From: an uncultured Flavobacteriaceae bacterium
Lineage (GTDB): Bacteria; Bacteroidota; Bacteroidia; Flavobacteriales; Flavobacteriaceae
NCBI GenBank assembly: GCA_947498845.1
Contig: CANMLX010000018.1
Location: 1-64,000 of the forward strand
Reading direction: 5' to 3'
Length of the DNA stretch: 64,000 nucleotides
Shown piece by piece: positions 18,013 through 26,719 of this stretch. Positions within the stretch are counted from its first letter, which is position 1; each line of letters begins with the position of its first letter. The notes under the pieces are model-generated. The model did no database searches. It was not told where the DNA came from and was given only the letters and a program-made list of their open reading frames with translations. Position numbers and translations under genes: made by a program.

Positions 18013-18204
18013 ATGATTAAAAATAGCTTTGCTCTTATTATTGTTACCGTTCTTGCTATCTATGGTTTCTTTCATGAGCTATTTATAAGGTCCATTGAAA
18101 GACCGATAACTCACTATAGTTTATCTCTAATTCTTTTAGGGGTTTCTGTTCATGGTTTAATATCTTTGACTTATAATAACAGAATAAAACAAACTTTTAG
18201 TTGA
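18013..18204 (+). CDS. Small membrane protein, unknown function
   Basis: This 63-residue protein has two predicted hydrophobic helices (about 5-22 and 37-52) and a basic tail. I do not recognise a family. Its reality is supported by position: the ATG directly follows the stop of the SAM hydrolase gene, and its TGA overlaps the TTG start of the SDR gene (TTGA at 18201-18204), so it sits in a tight operon. The alternative is a chance frame between two genes, but exact end-to-end packing makes that less likely. Confidence 0.55.
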   Translation: MIKNSFALIIVTVLAIYGFFHELFIRSIERPITHYSLSLILLGVSVHGLISLTYNNRIKQTFS

Positions 18205-18938
18205 ATAAAATAGTTCTAATTACTGGTGGAAGCAGAGGGATTGGAAAAGCAACCTCTTTAGAAATAGCTAAACAAGGGTATTTTGTTTGTATTAATTACA
18301 AAGGAGATAAAAAATCTGCTGAGAATACAGTTAAAGAAATAAAAGCAAATGGAGAGGAAGCTCTAGCTATAAAAGCCGATATTTCAATTGAAAAAGATGT
18401 TTTAAATTTATTTAAGCAAATAGATTCTATGAATGGGATATTATATGGTTTAGTAAATAATGCTGGGATATTAAACAAACAATCCCCTCTAGTTAATATG
18501 ACCTACAATCGTATTAAAGACACATTTCACACCAATATTATTGGTTCTTTTTTATGTGCAAGAGAAGCTATTAAAAGAATGTCACTAAAGTGTAATGGTA
18601 AAGGTGGAAAAATTATAAATATTTCTTCAGGAGCTTCAAAATTTGGATCACCAAACGAATACATTGACTATGCCTCATCCAAAGGAGCAATAGACACTTT
18701 CACTATAGGATTAGCTAAAGAATTAGCAGAAGACAACATACAGGTTAATGCCATTAGACCCGGTTTTATTGATACCGACATACATCAAACATACAACAGA
18801 TTAGAATCTGTAAAAGCCCTAATCCCTATGAAAAGAATAGGAAAACCTATAGAAATTGCTAATGCAGTTGTTTGGCTGTTATCCGATAAATCTAGTTATA
18901 CCACAGGCGCTATCATTGATATTGCAGGTGGAAAGTAA
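18201..18938 (+). CDS. SDR-family NAD(P)-dependent oxidoreductase
   Basis: This 245-residue classical short-chain dehydrogenase resembles 3-oxoacyl-ACP reductases. The cofactor motif TGGSRGIGKA is at 8-17, NNAG at about 87-90, the catalytic Ser in INISSGAS, and Tyr-x3-Lys in YASSKGA. The tail VVWLLSDKSSYTTGAIIDIAGG is typical. The start is TTG at 18201, overlapping the previous stop; it gives the standard MNKIVLITGG N-terminus and no ATG is nearby. The substrate is unknown. It stands between the SAM hydrolase and gldF/gldG, with no obvious link to gliding. Confidence 0.88.
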   Translation: MNKIVLITGGSRGIGKATSLEIAKQGYFVCINYKGDKKSAENTVKEIKANGEEALAIKADISIEKDVLNLFKQIDSMNGILYGLVNNAGILNKQSPLVNMTYNRIKDTFHTNIIGSFLCAREAIKRMSLKCNGKGGKIINISSGASKFGSPNEYIDYASSKGAIDTFTIGLAKELAEDNIQVNAIRPGFIDTDIHQTYNRLESVKALIPMKRIGKPIEIANAVVWLLSDKSSYTTGAIIDIAGGK

Positions 18939-18957
18939 ATTAATAAATAAAAAATAA

Positions 18958-21342
18958 ATGCTAGCTATTCTTAAAAAAGAAATAAATACATTTTTTGCCT
19001 CTCCGATAGGCTATTTAGTGATTACACTATTTTTAATTCTTAATGGATTATTTATCTGGGTATTTAAAGGCGATTTCAATATTCTGGACTATGGGTTTGC
19101 AGACTTATCTACTTTTTTTTTACTAGCCCCTTGGATATTATTATTTCTTATCCCAGCAGTAACAATGCGTAGTTTTTCAGATGAAAAAAAACAAGGCACT
19201 TTAGAACTCTTGCTTACTAAACCTGTTTCCAAATTAAACATTGTATTAGGTAAATATTTTGGTGCTTTATTTCTCATCCTTATAGCTCTTTTACCAACGC
19301 TATTATACGTTTATACGATACATCAACTAGGGAATCCTGTTGGAAATTTAGATTATGGTAGCACATTTGGCTCTTATTTTGGTCTCGTTTTTTTAGCAGC
19401 GGCTTACACTGCTATTGGTATTTTTTGTTCTACACTTTCAAACAACCAAATTGTTGCATTTATAACTTCTGTTTTCGTTTGTCTTATATTTTATATTGGT
19501 TTCGAAAGCATTACCGAGTTTACCTCAAATACTTTTATTGAAAAACTTGGCATGAACTATCATTATAAAAGTATTAGTCGTGGCGTAATAGATACTAGAG
19601 ATATCATTTACTTTTTAAGTGTTACAGGTTGTTTTATTCTTATTACCAAATTAGGCATTTCTACAACTTCTATTGTTAAAAAAGACATCCTTAGATTGGT
19701 GGGTATTTTAATCGCTCTTATAACTATTAACGTTATACTTAACAGAGTTAATAAACGTTTTGACTTAACAAAAGACCAACGCTACACACTAAGCAAATCG
19801 GCTAAAAACATTATTAATCTGGCCGAATCTCCCGTTGTTATCGATATTTTTTTAAAAGGCGAAGCATTTCCTTCTGAATTTAGACGTCTACAACAAGAAA
19901 CCAAACAACTATTGGAAGAGTTTAATAATGAAAATGATAACATTATCTATAATTTTATTAACCCTCTTGAGAATGAATCACAACGAGAGCGTACCATACA
20001 ACAACTTACACAACGTGGATTAACACCTATGCAATTAAGCGTTCAAGAAAACGGCAAATCCACTCAAGAAGTCATATTCCCATGGGCATTAGCCAGTTAT
20101 AATGAACGCACAGTTACTATCCCCCTAATAAAAAATAAAATAGGAGCTTCTCAACAGGATTTAGTTAGTAATTCTGTACAGCATTTAGAATATGCATTTG
20201 CCGATGGCTTAAATAAGCTCCTTAAACCAAAATCTAAAAAAATAGCCATTCTAAAAGGAAATAAGCAGCTAGAAAATAAATACATCGCAGATTTTGTCAA
20301 AAAACTTAAAGCCAATTATTTTATAGCACCCTTTACATTAGACAGTGTTGCTAAAAACCCTAAAAACACGCTAAAACAGCTTAATAATTTCGATTTGATT
20401 ATTTCTGCTAAACCAACCGAAATATTTACTGAAAACGAAAAATATGTTTTAGATCAATTTACCATGAATGGTGGTAAAAGTTTATGGCTTATTGATGCTG
20501 TAGCCATAGAAAAGGACAGCTTATATAACCCTAATGGTAGAGGTTTTGCCGTGACTAGAGACTTAAATCTTACCGATTTATTTTTTAATTATGGTATTAG
20601 AATAAACCCCTTAATAATAAGCACTCCCTACTCTGCCCCTATTACACTTGCTATTGGTGAAGGAAGTAAATCACAATTTCAACATTTAAAATGGCCTTAT
20701 TCACCTTTAGTAGTTTCAAAAAACACACACCCTATTGTAAATAATTTAAACTTAGTTAAGTTTGATTTTGCCAATCAAATCGACACACTAAAAAACAGTG
20801 TTAAAAAAACCATTCTTTTAGAAAGTGCACCTCTAAGTAAATTAGAAGGCACTCCCAGAGAAATTAGTTTAGATTTGGTCACCAAACCTATCGACCCTAA
20901 AACCTTTAATAAAGGGAAACAACCATTAGCAGTACTTCTTGAAGGTGAATTTACATCAGCTTATAACAGCCGAATTAAGCCTTTTTCAATTTCATCAGAA
21001 AAAAATAAAAGTACACCAACAAAAATGATAGTTATAGCAGATGGCGACCTTATTAAGAATGATGTTATTAGAAACATCCCACAAGAATTAGGTTTCGATA
21101 GATGGACAGGTAAAAATTATGGAAACAAAGAATTTTTACTAAATGCCGTAAATTATCTATTAGATGACAACGGACTTATAAACATTAGATCTAAAGAAAT
21201 AGAAGTTGCTTTCTTAAATCAAGAGAAAATTGCAAACGAAAAAACAAAGTGGCAACTCCTAAATGTATTGCTACCACTAGTCTTATTGGGTTTATTTGGT
21301 TTTGTATTTAATTATTACAGAAAGAAAAAATACGCTTCTTAA
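18958..21342 (+). CDS. gldFG: GldF-GldG fusion, gliding-motility ABC transporter
   Basis: One uninterrupted 794-residue frame contains what are normally two proteins. Residues 1-238 match GldF, the ABC-2 permease (MLAILKKEINTFFASPIGYL, SFSDEKKQGTLELLLTKPVS, about six helices). Residues from about 240 match GldG, with an N-terminal membrane helix (ILRLVGILIALITINVIL), RFDLTKDQRYTLS, a long extracytoplasmic domain and a C-terminal helix before YYRKKKY. In Flavobacterium johnsoniae gldF and gldG are separate genes and work with GldA ATPase; no gldA lies here. No stop or start separates the halves, so this is a true fusion or a sequence error removing the junction. dnaN follows. Confidence 0.9.
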   Translation: MLAILKKEINTFFASPIGYLVITLFLILNGLFIWVFKGDFNILDYGFADLSTFFLLAPWILLFLIPAVTMRSFSDEKKQGTLELLLTKPVSKLNIVLGKYFGALFLILIALLPTLLYVYTIHQLGNPVGNLDYGSTFGSYFGLVFLAAAYTAIGIFCSTLSNNQIVAFITSVFVCLIFYIGFESITEFTSNTFIEKLGMNYHYKSISRGVIDTRDIIYFLSVTGCFILITKLGISTTSIVKKDILRLVGILIALITINVILNRVNKRFDLTKDQRYTLSKSAKNIINLAESPVVIDIFLKGEAFPSEFRRLQQETKQLLEEFNNENDNIIYNFINPLENESQRERTIQQLTQRGLTPMQLSVQENGKSTQEVIFPWALASYNERTVTIPLIKNKIGASQQDLVSNSVQHLEYAFADGLNKLLKPKSKKIAILKGNKQLENKYIADFVKKLKANYFIAPFTLDSVAKNPKNTLKQLNNFDLIISAKPTEIFTENEKYVLDQFTMNGGKSLWLIDAVAIEKDSLYNPNGRGFAVTRDLNLTDLFFNYGIRINPLIISTPYSAPITLAIGEGSKSQFQHLKWPYSPLVVSKNTHPIVNNLNLVKFDFANQIDTLKNSVKKTILLESAPLSKLEGTPREISLDLVTKPIDPKTFNKGKQPLAVLLEGEFTSAYNSRIKPFSISSEKNKSTPTKMIVIADGDLIKNDVIRNIPQELGFDRWTGKNYGNKEFLLNAVNYLLDDNGLINIRSKEIEVAFLNQEKIANEKTKWQLLNVLLPLVLLGLFGFVFNYYRKKKYAS

Positions 21343-21381
21343 ATGTTGATAAGTTTGTTTCTTAGATTAGCGACTATAGAA

Positions 21382-21389
21382 TATATTTG
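21382..21389 (+). promoter_or_regulatory. dnaN: -7-like promoter element for dnaN
   Basis: TATATTTG matches TAnnTTTG, 118 bases upstream of the dnaN ATG. It would give dnaN its own transcript containing the DnaA box at 21478. Confidence 0.45.
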
Positions 21390-21477
21390 TATAGAGCTCT
21401 TCTTTAGTAATGCTTTGACCTGCAAAATGTAAATGTTTCGGTTAAAAACCACTACCCAAGATGAGTTTGTTATTAAT

Positions 21478-21486
21478 TTATCCACA
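21478..21486 (+). promoter_or_regulatory. Consensus DnaA box upstream of dnaN
   Basis: TTATCCACA is a perfect match to the DnaA box consensus TTATNCACA, 21 bases before the dnaN ATG. I saw no cluster of further boxes or an AT-rich unwinding region with repeats, so a regulatory site is more likely than an origin. Confidence 0.6.
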
Positions 21487-21506
21487 ACAAAAAGTTTTCT
21501 ATATAA

Positions 21507-22625
21507 ATGAAGTTTATAGTATCAAGTACGTACTTATTAAAACAATTACAAGTCTTAGGCGGTGTAATTAACAATTCTAATACACTACCAATCCTAGATA
21601 ATTTTTTATTTGAATTAGAAGATTCTAAACTTACAGTTTCTGCTAGTGATTTAGAGACAACAATGTCGTCTACTCTAGATGTAGAAACAGATAGCAATGG
21701 TAGTATTGCAATACCTGCACGCTTGCTACTAGATACCTTAAAAACATTTCCAGAACAACCTCTAACGTTTGTTGTTGAAGATAATAATACTATAGAAATT
21801 AGCTCTAATCATGGAAAATATGCTCTAGCATATGCTAACGGAGAAGAATTTCCTAAAGCTGTGGAATTAGAAAACCCTAGTAAAACAATAATTACAGGAG
21901 ATATTTTAGCTACTGCAATAAGCAAAACCATTTTTGCGGCAGGAAATGACGATTTAAGACCTATGATGAGTGGTGTGTTTTTTCAGTTTTCTACTGAAAG
22001 CTTAACCTTTGTTGCTACCGATGCTCATAAACTGGTAAAATATACTCGAGAAGACGTAAAAGCTAATCAAGTGGCAGAATTTATTATGCCTAAAAAACCT
22101 CTAAATCTTTTAAAAGGGATATTGGCAGCTAGTGAAGACGAAGTCTCTATAGAATACAACGATTCTAATGCTAAATTTACCTTTGATAATTCTATATTAA
22201 TTTGTCGTTTAATTGATGGCAAATACCCTAATTACGAAGCCGTAATACCAAAGGAAAACCCTAATAAATTGGCGATCGCTAGGACACAGTTTTTAAACTC
22301 TGTGCGTCGTGTTAGTATTTTCTCTAACAAAACAACACACCAAATTAGATTAAAAATTGCTGGTGCCGAATTAAACATTTCTGCAGAAGATATTGATTAC
22401 AGCAACAAAGCAGAAGAACGTCTAACTTGTGATTATCAAGGCGACGACATGCAAATAGGCTTTAATTCTCGTTTCTTAACAGAAATGTTAAACAACTTAA
22501 ATTCTGATGACGTACAGTTAGAAATGAGTTTACCAAACAGGGCTGGTATTTTAACACCCGTTGATGGTTTAGACGAAGGTGAACACATTACCATGCTAGT
22601 AATGCCTGTTATGTTGAATAGTTAG
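21507..22625 (+). CDS. dnaN: DNA polymerase III beta clamp
   Basis: The sliding clamp (372 residues) encircles DNA and tethers the replicative polymerase. It consists of three similar clamp folds. Landmarks are MKFIVSSTYLLKQLQVLGGVI, TLPILDNFLFE, LRPMMSGVFFQF, ATDAHKLVKYTRE, LICRLIDGKYPNYEAVIP and the C-terminal PVMLNS-type end. The length is normal. It lies directly downstream of gldG rather than beside dnaA. A consensus DnaA box sits just ahead of the start. A bidirectional terminator is at 22904-22934. Confidence 0.97.
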   Translation: MKFIVSSTYLLKQLQVLGGVINNSNTLPILDNFLFELEDSKLTVSASDLETTMSSTLDVETDSNGSIAIPARLLLDTLKTFPEQPLTFVVEDNNTIEISSNHGKYALAYANGEEFPKAVELENPSKTIITGDILATAISKTIFAAGNDDLRPMMSGVFFQFSTESLTFVATDAHKLVKYTREDVKANQVAEFIMPKKPLNLLKGILAASEDEVSIEYNDSNAKFTFDNSILICRLIDGKYPNYEAVIPKENPNKLAIARTQFLNSVRRVSIFSNKTTHQIRLKIAGAELNISAEDIDYSNKAEERLTCDYQGDDMQIGFNSRFLTEMLNNLNSDDVQLEMSLPNRAGILTPVDGLDEGEHITMLVMPVMLNS

Positions 22626-22693
22626 TATAGTTAGTCTATTAATTGTATTGACGTATTTGAAAAGAAAAAGATGTGCCCTTTGTTTTCTTATAA

Positions 22694-22853
22694 TACCAAT
22701 TCTACCATAAAATGCGACATATAATTCGTTTCTTTTACATGATTTCTGCATTAAAAAAATAAACCGTAGCTAAGGCTATGCTTGATTTTTATGCTTTGAA
22801 CTCCTGTAAAATAACTCAAATTATTTATACCTCATTTTATAGCAAAATTGGTA
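22694..22853. repeat. Palindromic element, family 1, copy B
   Basis: The arms 22694-22714 and 22833-22853 are inverted repeats matching at 18 of 21 positions (TACCAATTCT...). The centre is CCGTAGCTAAGGCTATG at 22764-22780. It lies between the convergent dnaN and DUF4870 genes, with no coding potential. Confidence 0.7.
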
Positions 22854-22903
22854 TAACATTTCTCAATTTGGATTAATTATCCCGTCCTAAAATACATAAA
22901 ACT

Positions 22904-22934
22904 AAAAAGGCTCACCAATTGGTGAACCTTTTTT
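22904..22934. terminator. Bidirectional terminator between dnaN and DUF4870 gene
   Basis: AAAGGCTCACCA pairs with TGGTGAACCTTT with one G-T position, flanked by an A-run on the left and a T-run on the right. It can stop transcripts from both convergent genes. Confidence 0.8.
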
Positions 22935-22953
22935 GCTTATCTCTACTAACCAT

Positions 22954-23292
22954 CTAACTAATAAAATTAAGAGACAAGGGATATTTTGGCGTTTCTCCAT
23001 TATTCACCCTTATGGCATTAATTATAGGGTAAATCACTGCTATTACAGCTAAAACTATAAAGCCTAATAGTCCCAGGCCAAATAATAAGATTAACGGTAC
23101 ACATAGTAAACAATAGACAATTAAACTCAATTGAAAATTAATAATTTGTTTCCCGTGTTCATCCATTTCATATATCTTCTCTTTTTGGGTCACCCACAAA
23201 ATTAATGGGACTAGTAAACTTCCAAAACCTAGGAATAATGTTGCTAACTGACTTAAATGTGTTAATACTATAACTTGATTATCTTCTCTCAT
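22954..23292 (-). CDS. DUF4870-family membrane protein
   Basis: This 112-residue protein has three hydrophobic segments (about 10-33, 48-70 and 75-95) and the pattern DEHGKQIINFQLSLIVYCLL characteristic of DUF4870 (a charged stretch then QxxNFQxS). The function of the family is unknown. The gene is monocistronic: a terminator lies downstream and a long non-coding gap upstream. A second relative lies at 29898-30233. Confidence 0.8.
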   Translation of the reverse strand: MREDNQVIVLTHLSQLATLFLGFGSLLVPLILWVTQKEKIYEMDEHGKQIINFQLSLIVYCLLCVPLILLFGLGLLGFIVLAVIAVIYPIINAIRVNNGETPKYPLSLNFIS

Positions 23293-23429
23293 AATGATTT
23301 AAATGTTTTTGATTGATACTTATAAGACTACCAAAAATCAAAAATGTTACACAAAATCACTAAACTTTAAAAGTCAAACTATAATACAAATTAAATAACA
23401 TCAATCAAAAGACCTACTCTCCCTAGTGC

Positions 23430-23606
23430 TTTAACCCGCTTTATGCAATAGAAGGTTGTCATGAAGCTTGTAGATGCAAGAAGTACTAGTGTTTTCTTAA
23501 TTTCTGCATAGCACCGCTATGGTGAAATTAAAAAACGCAGCGAAGCGGTAGTATTTACAGTAGCTACAAGATGTAATAAATTTTTTATTGCATAATGCGG
23601 GTTTAA
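23430..23606. repeat. Long palindromic element (GC-richer), copy C
   Basis: The arms 23430-23450 and 23586-23606 are inverted repeats matching at 19 of 21 positions (ACCCGC...TTATGCAATA). The centre carries GCATAGCACCGCTATGGTG and the right half has ACGCAGCGAAGCGGTAG. It has the same architecture as family 1 but a different sequence. It occupies most of the 386-bp gap between the DUF4870 and M61 genes; no ORF is seen. Confidence 0.65.
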
Positions 23607-23618
23607 TATAGTATACAA

Positions 23619-23653
23619 AAAACGGCTATCAACACTAATTTGATAGCCGTTTT
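23619..23653 (-). terminator. Terminator of M61 peptidase gene
   Basis: A perfect 13-bp stem (AAAACGGCTATCA at 23619-23631 with 23641-23653) and a 9-nt loop begin 26 bases past the stop. The A-rich left flank gives a T-run on the minus strand. Confidence 0.85.
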
Positions 23654-23678
23654 AGTTTCTTATCTATATGTTAAAAGT

Positions 23679-25574
23679 TTACCCTTTTAACCAAGCTTTA
23701 CGTAATGTTTTTTGAGCATCTGTAGCGTCTGCCTTTTTAACTAAACCTTCTCCATTGGTGTAACCTTGAGTTGTTGTCGTCTTTATAGAGATTTCTTGCC
23801 CATTTCTTTCTAAAACCACATCTATAACTGTATCTGGAGTCCACATAAACACATTTTGCAATAATTGATTTGCATTTTGTAGCGTTAATGCTTCACCGTT
23901 TATAGATTTAATAACATCTTTAGGCTGAGCACCTTGTTCCTTCCAAAAACTATTTTTTAACACATCATCTGTAAAAATTATAGTTCCATTTTGAGGATTC
24001 CCAGTTACAATAGGCACCCCATTTAGCATAATATAATTGGCTTTTATTTTAGCTTCACCTATTTCTAATCCAACCTTCTCAAAAAATTTATTATAATCGA
24101 TTGGTATATCGCCTATAACATGAGTGTTAAAAAACTCGCCTAATGATGGATAGGTCATCGCTATAATTTCATCAATAAGTTTGTCATCTTCAAAAGGTTT
24201 ATCTTTTCCATATTTATTAGATAACTCTTTCATTAAGGATAATACACCTCGGTTACCATTACTTTCTTCTCTTAATAAAATATCAATACACATGCCTATT
24301 AAAGCTCCTTTTTGATATACATTTAAATATTGATCTTTGTAAGGTGCCTTAAGTACATTTTCACTCATAATAGTAAAACTCATCGCATCATTTAACCTTT
24401 TAGAGCCTGTTATTTTACTCATTATTTTCGCAAAAAACTCATCTTCTTTCACTAAATCTTGATCCACTTGAAACAACGTTGCAAAATATTCTGTAATACC
24501 TTCATACATCCATAAATGCTTAGAAAAGGTGGGATTATGATAATCGAAATAATGTACATCTTCAGAATGGACACTTAAAGGGGTTACAATATGGAAAAAC
24601 TCATGAGATACCACATCGGTCATACTTCTATCTAAAGCTGCTTTATCCATAGATTCGGGTAATACCACTACTGTAGATGTATGGTGTTCTAGAGCGCCAA
24701 AACCTTTAGGTGAATCTTCTTTACCTTCAGATAAATACAAATAAATATCGTAACGCGGTGTAGCATTTACATCACCCAGATAAGCTTTTTGAGCCTTCAT
24801 CATTTTAAATACATTATCCTTTAAAGATTTTGCTGTATGCACTTTATTTGGAGAATAGACACTTAAAACAATTTTAATATCACCTACCATAAACTCTTCA
24901 ACATCTAAATTACCATACATCATTGGATTGTCTGTAATATCAAAATATCTGGATGCAGAATAGCTTGTAGTTATCATTTTACCATCATCGCTCTTTTTTG
25001 AAGCAACACTCGGTAATGCCGAGGTCTTGACAAAATCGGTTGGCGCAGTAACATCTAATCTATATTGATTATTTTTTAGCTCATCAAAATATCCTATAAA
25101 ACCATGCAAATTTAAGACATAGTTATTAGGTTCAATATTTGTTCCAGATGGTGAAAAAGGTTGCTCTCCGCCAATGCCTCCTTTTAACTCAATATCATAA
25201 GTATCATTAACTCTATAGGTTATTTTATCTAATTTTTTAGCATTTTTTATTACCCAAGAGTTTTTATCTAGGCTGGTAACCTCCATTTCGTTTCCAGAAT
25301 AGTCTAAGGCCTTAAAATCTTCGATGTATTTACCAAAATCACTTACAGCATACGTACCGGGTACAACTCTTGGAAGTCTATACGTTACTTGAGGCGTTGT
25401 AAAACGTCCTGGATTAATAACCACTGGGGCTTTATCATCCAAAACTTTAGACAAATCTATTTGGGTTTGTATGGGTGTGTTTACAGCCAAATCGTTAACA
25501 CCAGTTTTTCCTGCACCACAACCTACTATTAAGCTTCCAAAACATAGTGAAGCTACTAAAACTCTAATATTCAT
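23679..25574 (-). CDS. M61 glycyl-aminopeptidase-family lipoprotein with PDZ domain
   Basis: This 631-residue zinc peptidase is probably anchored to a membrane by lipid (signal peptide with lipobox IVGC, Cys19). The N-terminal M61 beta domain (about 30-235) is followed by the thermolysin-like catalytic domain with HEFFH (His324, Glu325, His328) and the downstream glutamate in MYEGITEYF (Glu358). A PDZ-like region lies near 520-600 (GAQPKDVIKSINGEAL). The architecture and length fit Bacteroidota M61 proteins. It is monocistronic with its own strong terminator. The physiological substrate is unknown. Confidence 0.9.
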   Translation of the reverse strand: MNIRVLVASLCFGSLIVGCGAGKTGVNDLAVNTPIQTQIDLSKVLDDKAPVVINPGRFTTPQVTYRLPRVVPGTYAVSDFGKYIEDFKALDYSGNEMEVTSLDKNSWVIKNAKKLDKITYRVNDTYDIELKGGIGGEQPFSPSGTNIEPNNYVLNLHGFIGYFDELKNNQYRLDVTAPTDFVKTSALPSVASKKSDDGKMITTSYSASRYFDITDNPMMYGNLDVEEFMVGDIKIVLSVYSPNKVHTAKSLKDNVFKMMKAQKAYLGDVNATPRYDIYLYLSEGKEDSPKGFGALEHHTSTVVVLPESMDKAALDRSMTDVVSHEFFHIVTPLSVHSEDVHYFDYHNPTFSKHLWMYEGITEYFATLFQVDQDLVKEDEFFAKIMSKITGSKRLNDAMSFTIMSENVLKAPYKDQYLNVYQKGALIGMCIDILLREESNGNRGVLSLMKELSNKYGKDKPFEDDKLIDEIIAMTYPSLGEFFNTHVIGDIPIDYNKFFEKVGLEIGEAKIKANYIMLNGVPIVTGNPQNGTIIFTDDVLKNSFWKEQGAQPKDVIKSINGEALTLQNANQLLQNVFMWTPDTVIDVVLERNGQEISIKTTTTQGYTNGEGLVKKADATDAQKTLRKAWLKG

Positions 25575-25664
25575 TAATGTTTATTTTAAAGTAAAAAAAG
25601 CTAAAATAAGATTATGTTAAAATATCTCTTCACAAGGTTTTGTTAAAAGATACTATATTCGCTT

Positions 25665-26672
25665 ATGCAAAAACCTTTAGTTAGTATAATTACGCCTTTT
25701 AAAAATACCAGTGCCTTTTTAGAAGTGTGTATAAATTCTATAATTAATCAAACTTATACCAACTGGGAGCTATTGATTATTGATGATCATTCTACAGATA
25801 ATAGCTATGCGTTAGTTGAAGCGTATTCTAAACAAGATAGTAGAATAAAACTCTATAAAAATACAGGTAAGGGCATTATAGATGCGCTTCAAATGGCTTT
25901 TAAAAATAGCTCTGGAGCTATGATTACTAGAATGGATAGCGACGATATTATGTGCCCTAACAAGCTTGCTGTTTTAGTTGACAAATTGTTAACCTATGGC
26001 AAACAACATGTCGCTGTTGGGTTAGTAGAATACTTTAACGCCAATGGCGTTGGCCCAGGCTACAAAAGCTACGAGACATGGCTCAATAATTTAACCGAAA
26101 CCGGAAGTAATTATACCGAAATCTATAAAGAATGTGTTATTCCATCGCCTTGTTGGATGACTTATAAAGAGGATTTAATTGCTTGTGATGCTTTTAACCC
26201 TAATATATATCCCGAGGATTATGACCTAACATTCCGGTTTTACAAGCATGGTCTTAAATGTATTCCTTGTAATGAAGTGCTCCACAAATGGCGTGATTAC
26301 AGTACCCGAACATCCAGAACACATATACATTATGCCCAAAACCACTTTACAACATTAAAAGTGCTTCATTTTTTAGATATAGATTATGATACAACAAAAA
26401 ACCTAGTAATTTGGGGTGCAGGAACTAAAGGCAAACTTATGGCAAGCCTATTTATAGAGCGCCAAGTTCCTTTTCAATGGATTTGTGATAACCCCAACAA
26501 AATAGGAAAGGACATTTATGGTAAAAAAATGCTAAGCTTTGATGCGTTATCCCAAATTAAAAACCCGCAAAGTTTGATTACTGTCGCCAATAAAGAAGCA
26601 CAAAAAGAAATTAAACAATATTTACAATCATTAAATTTACAACCTGTTAAGGATTATATTTTCTTTTGTTAG
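25665..26672 (+). CDS. GT2 glycosyltransferase with C-terminal nucleotide-binding-like domain
   Basis: This 335-residue protein has a GT-A (family 2) domain in residues 1-230: VSIITPFKNTSAFLEVCINS, LLIIDDHSTDNS, and the metal-binding MDSDD motif. The remaining ~90 residues start with NLVIWGAGTKGKLMASLF and continue with a predicted alternating beta/alpha pattern (WICDNPNKIGK), resembling a small Rossmann-like domain found attached to some sugar-modifying enzymes. It lies outside the polysaccharide locus, between the M61 and VWA genes, so the acceptor is unclear. There is no membrane segment. Confidence 0.85.
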   Translation: MQKPLVSIITPFKNTSAFLEVCINSIINQTYTNWELLIIDDHSTDNSYALVEAYSKQDSRIKLYKNTGKGIIDALQMAFKNSSGAMITRMDSDDIMCPNKLAVLVDKLLTYGKQHVAVGLVEYFNANGVGPGYKSYETWLNNLTETGSNYTEIYKECVIPSPCWMTYKEDLIACDAFNPNIYPEDYDLTFRFYKHGLKCIPCNEVLHKWRDYSTRTSRTHIHYAQNHFTTLKVLHFLDIDYDTTKNLVIWGAGTKGKLMASLFIERQVPFQWICDNPNKIGKDIYGKKMLSFDALSQIKNPQSLITVANKEAQKEIKQYLQSLNLQPVKDYIFFC

Positions 26673-26696
26673 TTTTAATACAAATGAAAAAAAATG

Positions 26697-26704
26697 TAGC
26701 TTTG
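26697..26704 (+). promoter_or_regulatory. -7-like promoter element for the BatA-like gene
   Basis: TAGCTTTG matches TAnnTTTG and lies 16 bases before the ATG at 26720, implying a very short leader. It would drive 26720-30890, where genes overlap or abut. Confidence 0.45.
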
Positions 26705-26719
26705 AAAATAAAATAATAC

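Noticed and set aside
21478..21486. Replication origin
   Set aside because: A single DnaA box without a box cluster, unwinding element or dnaA gene nearby.
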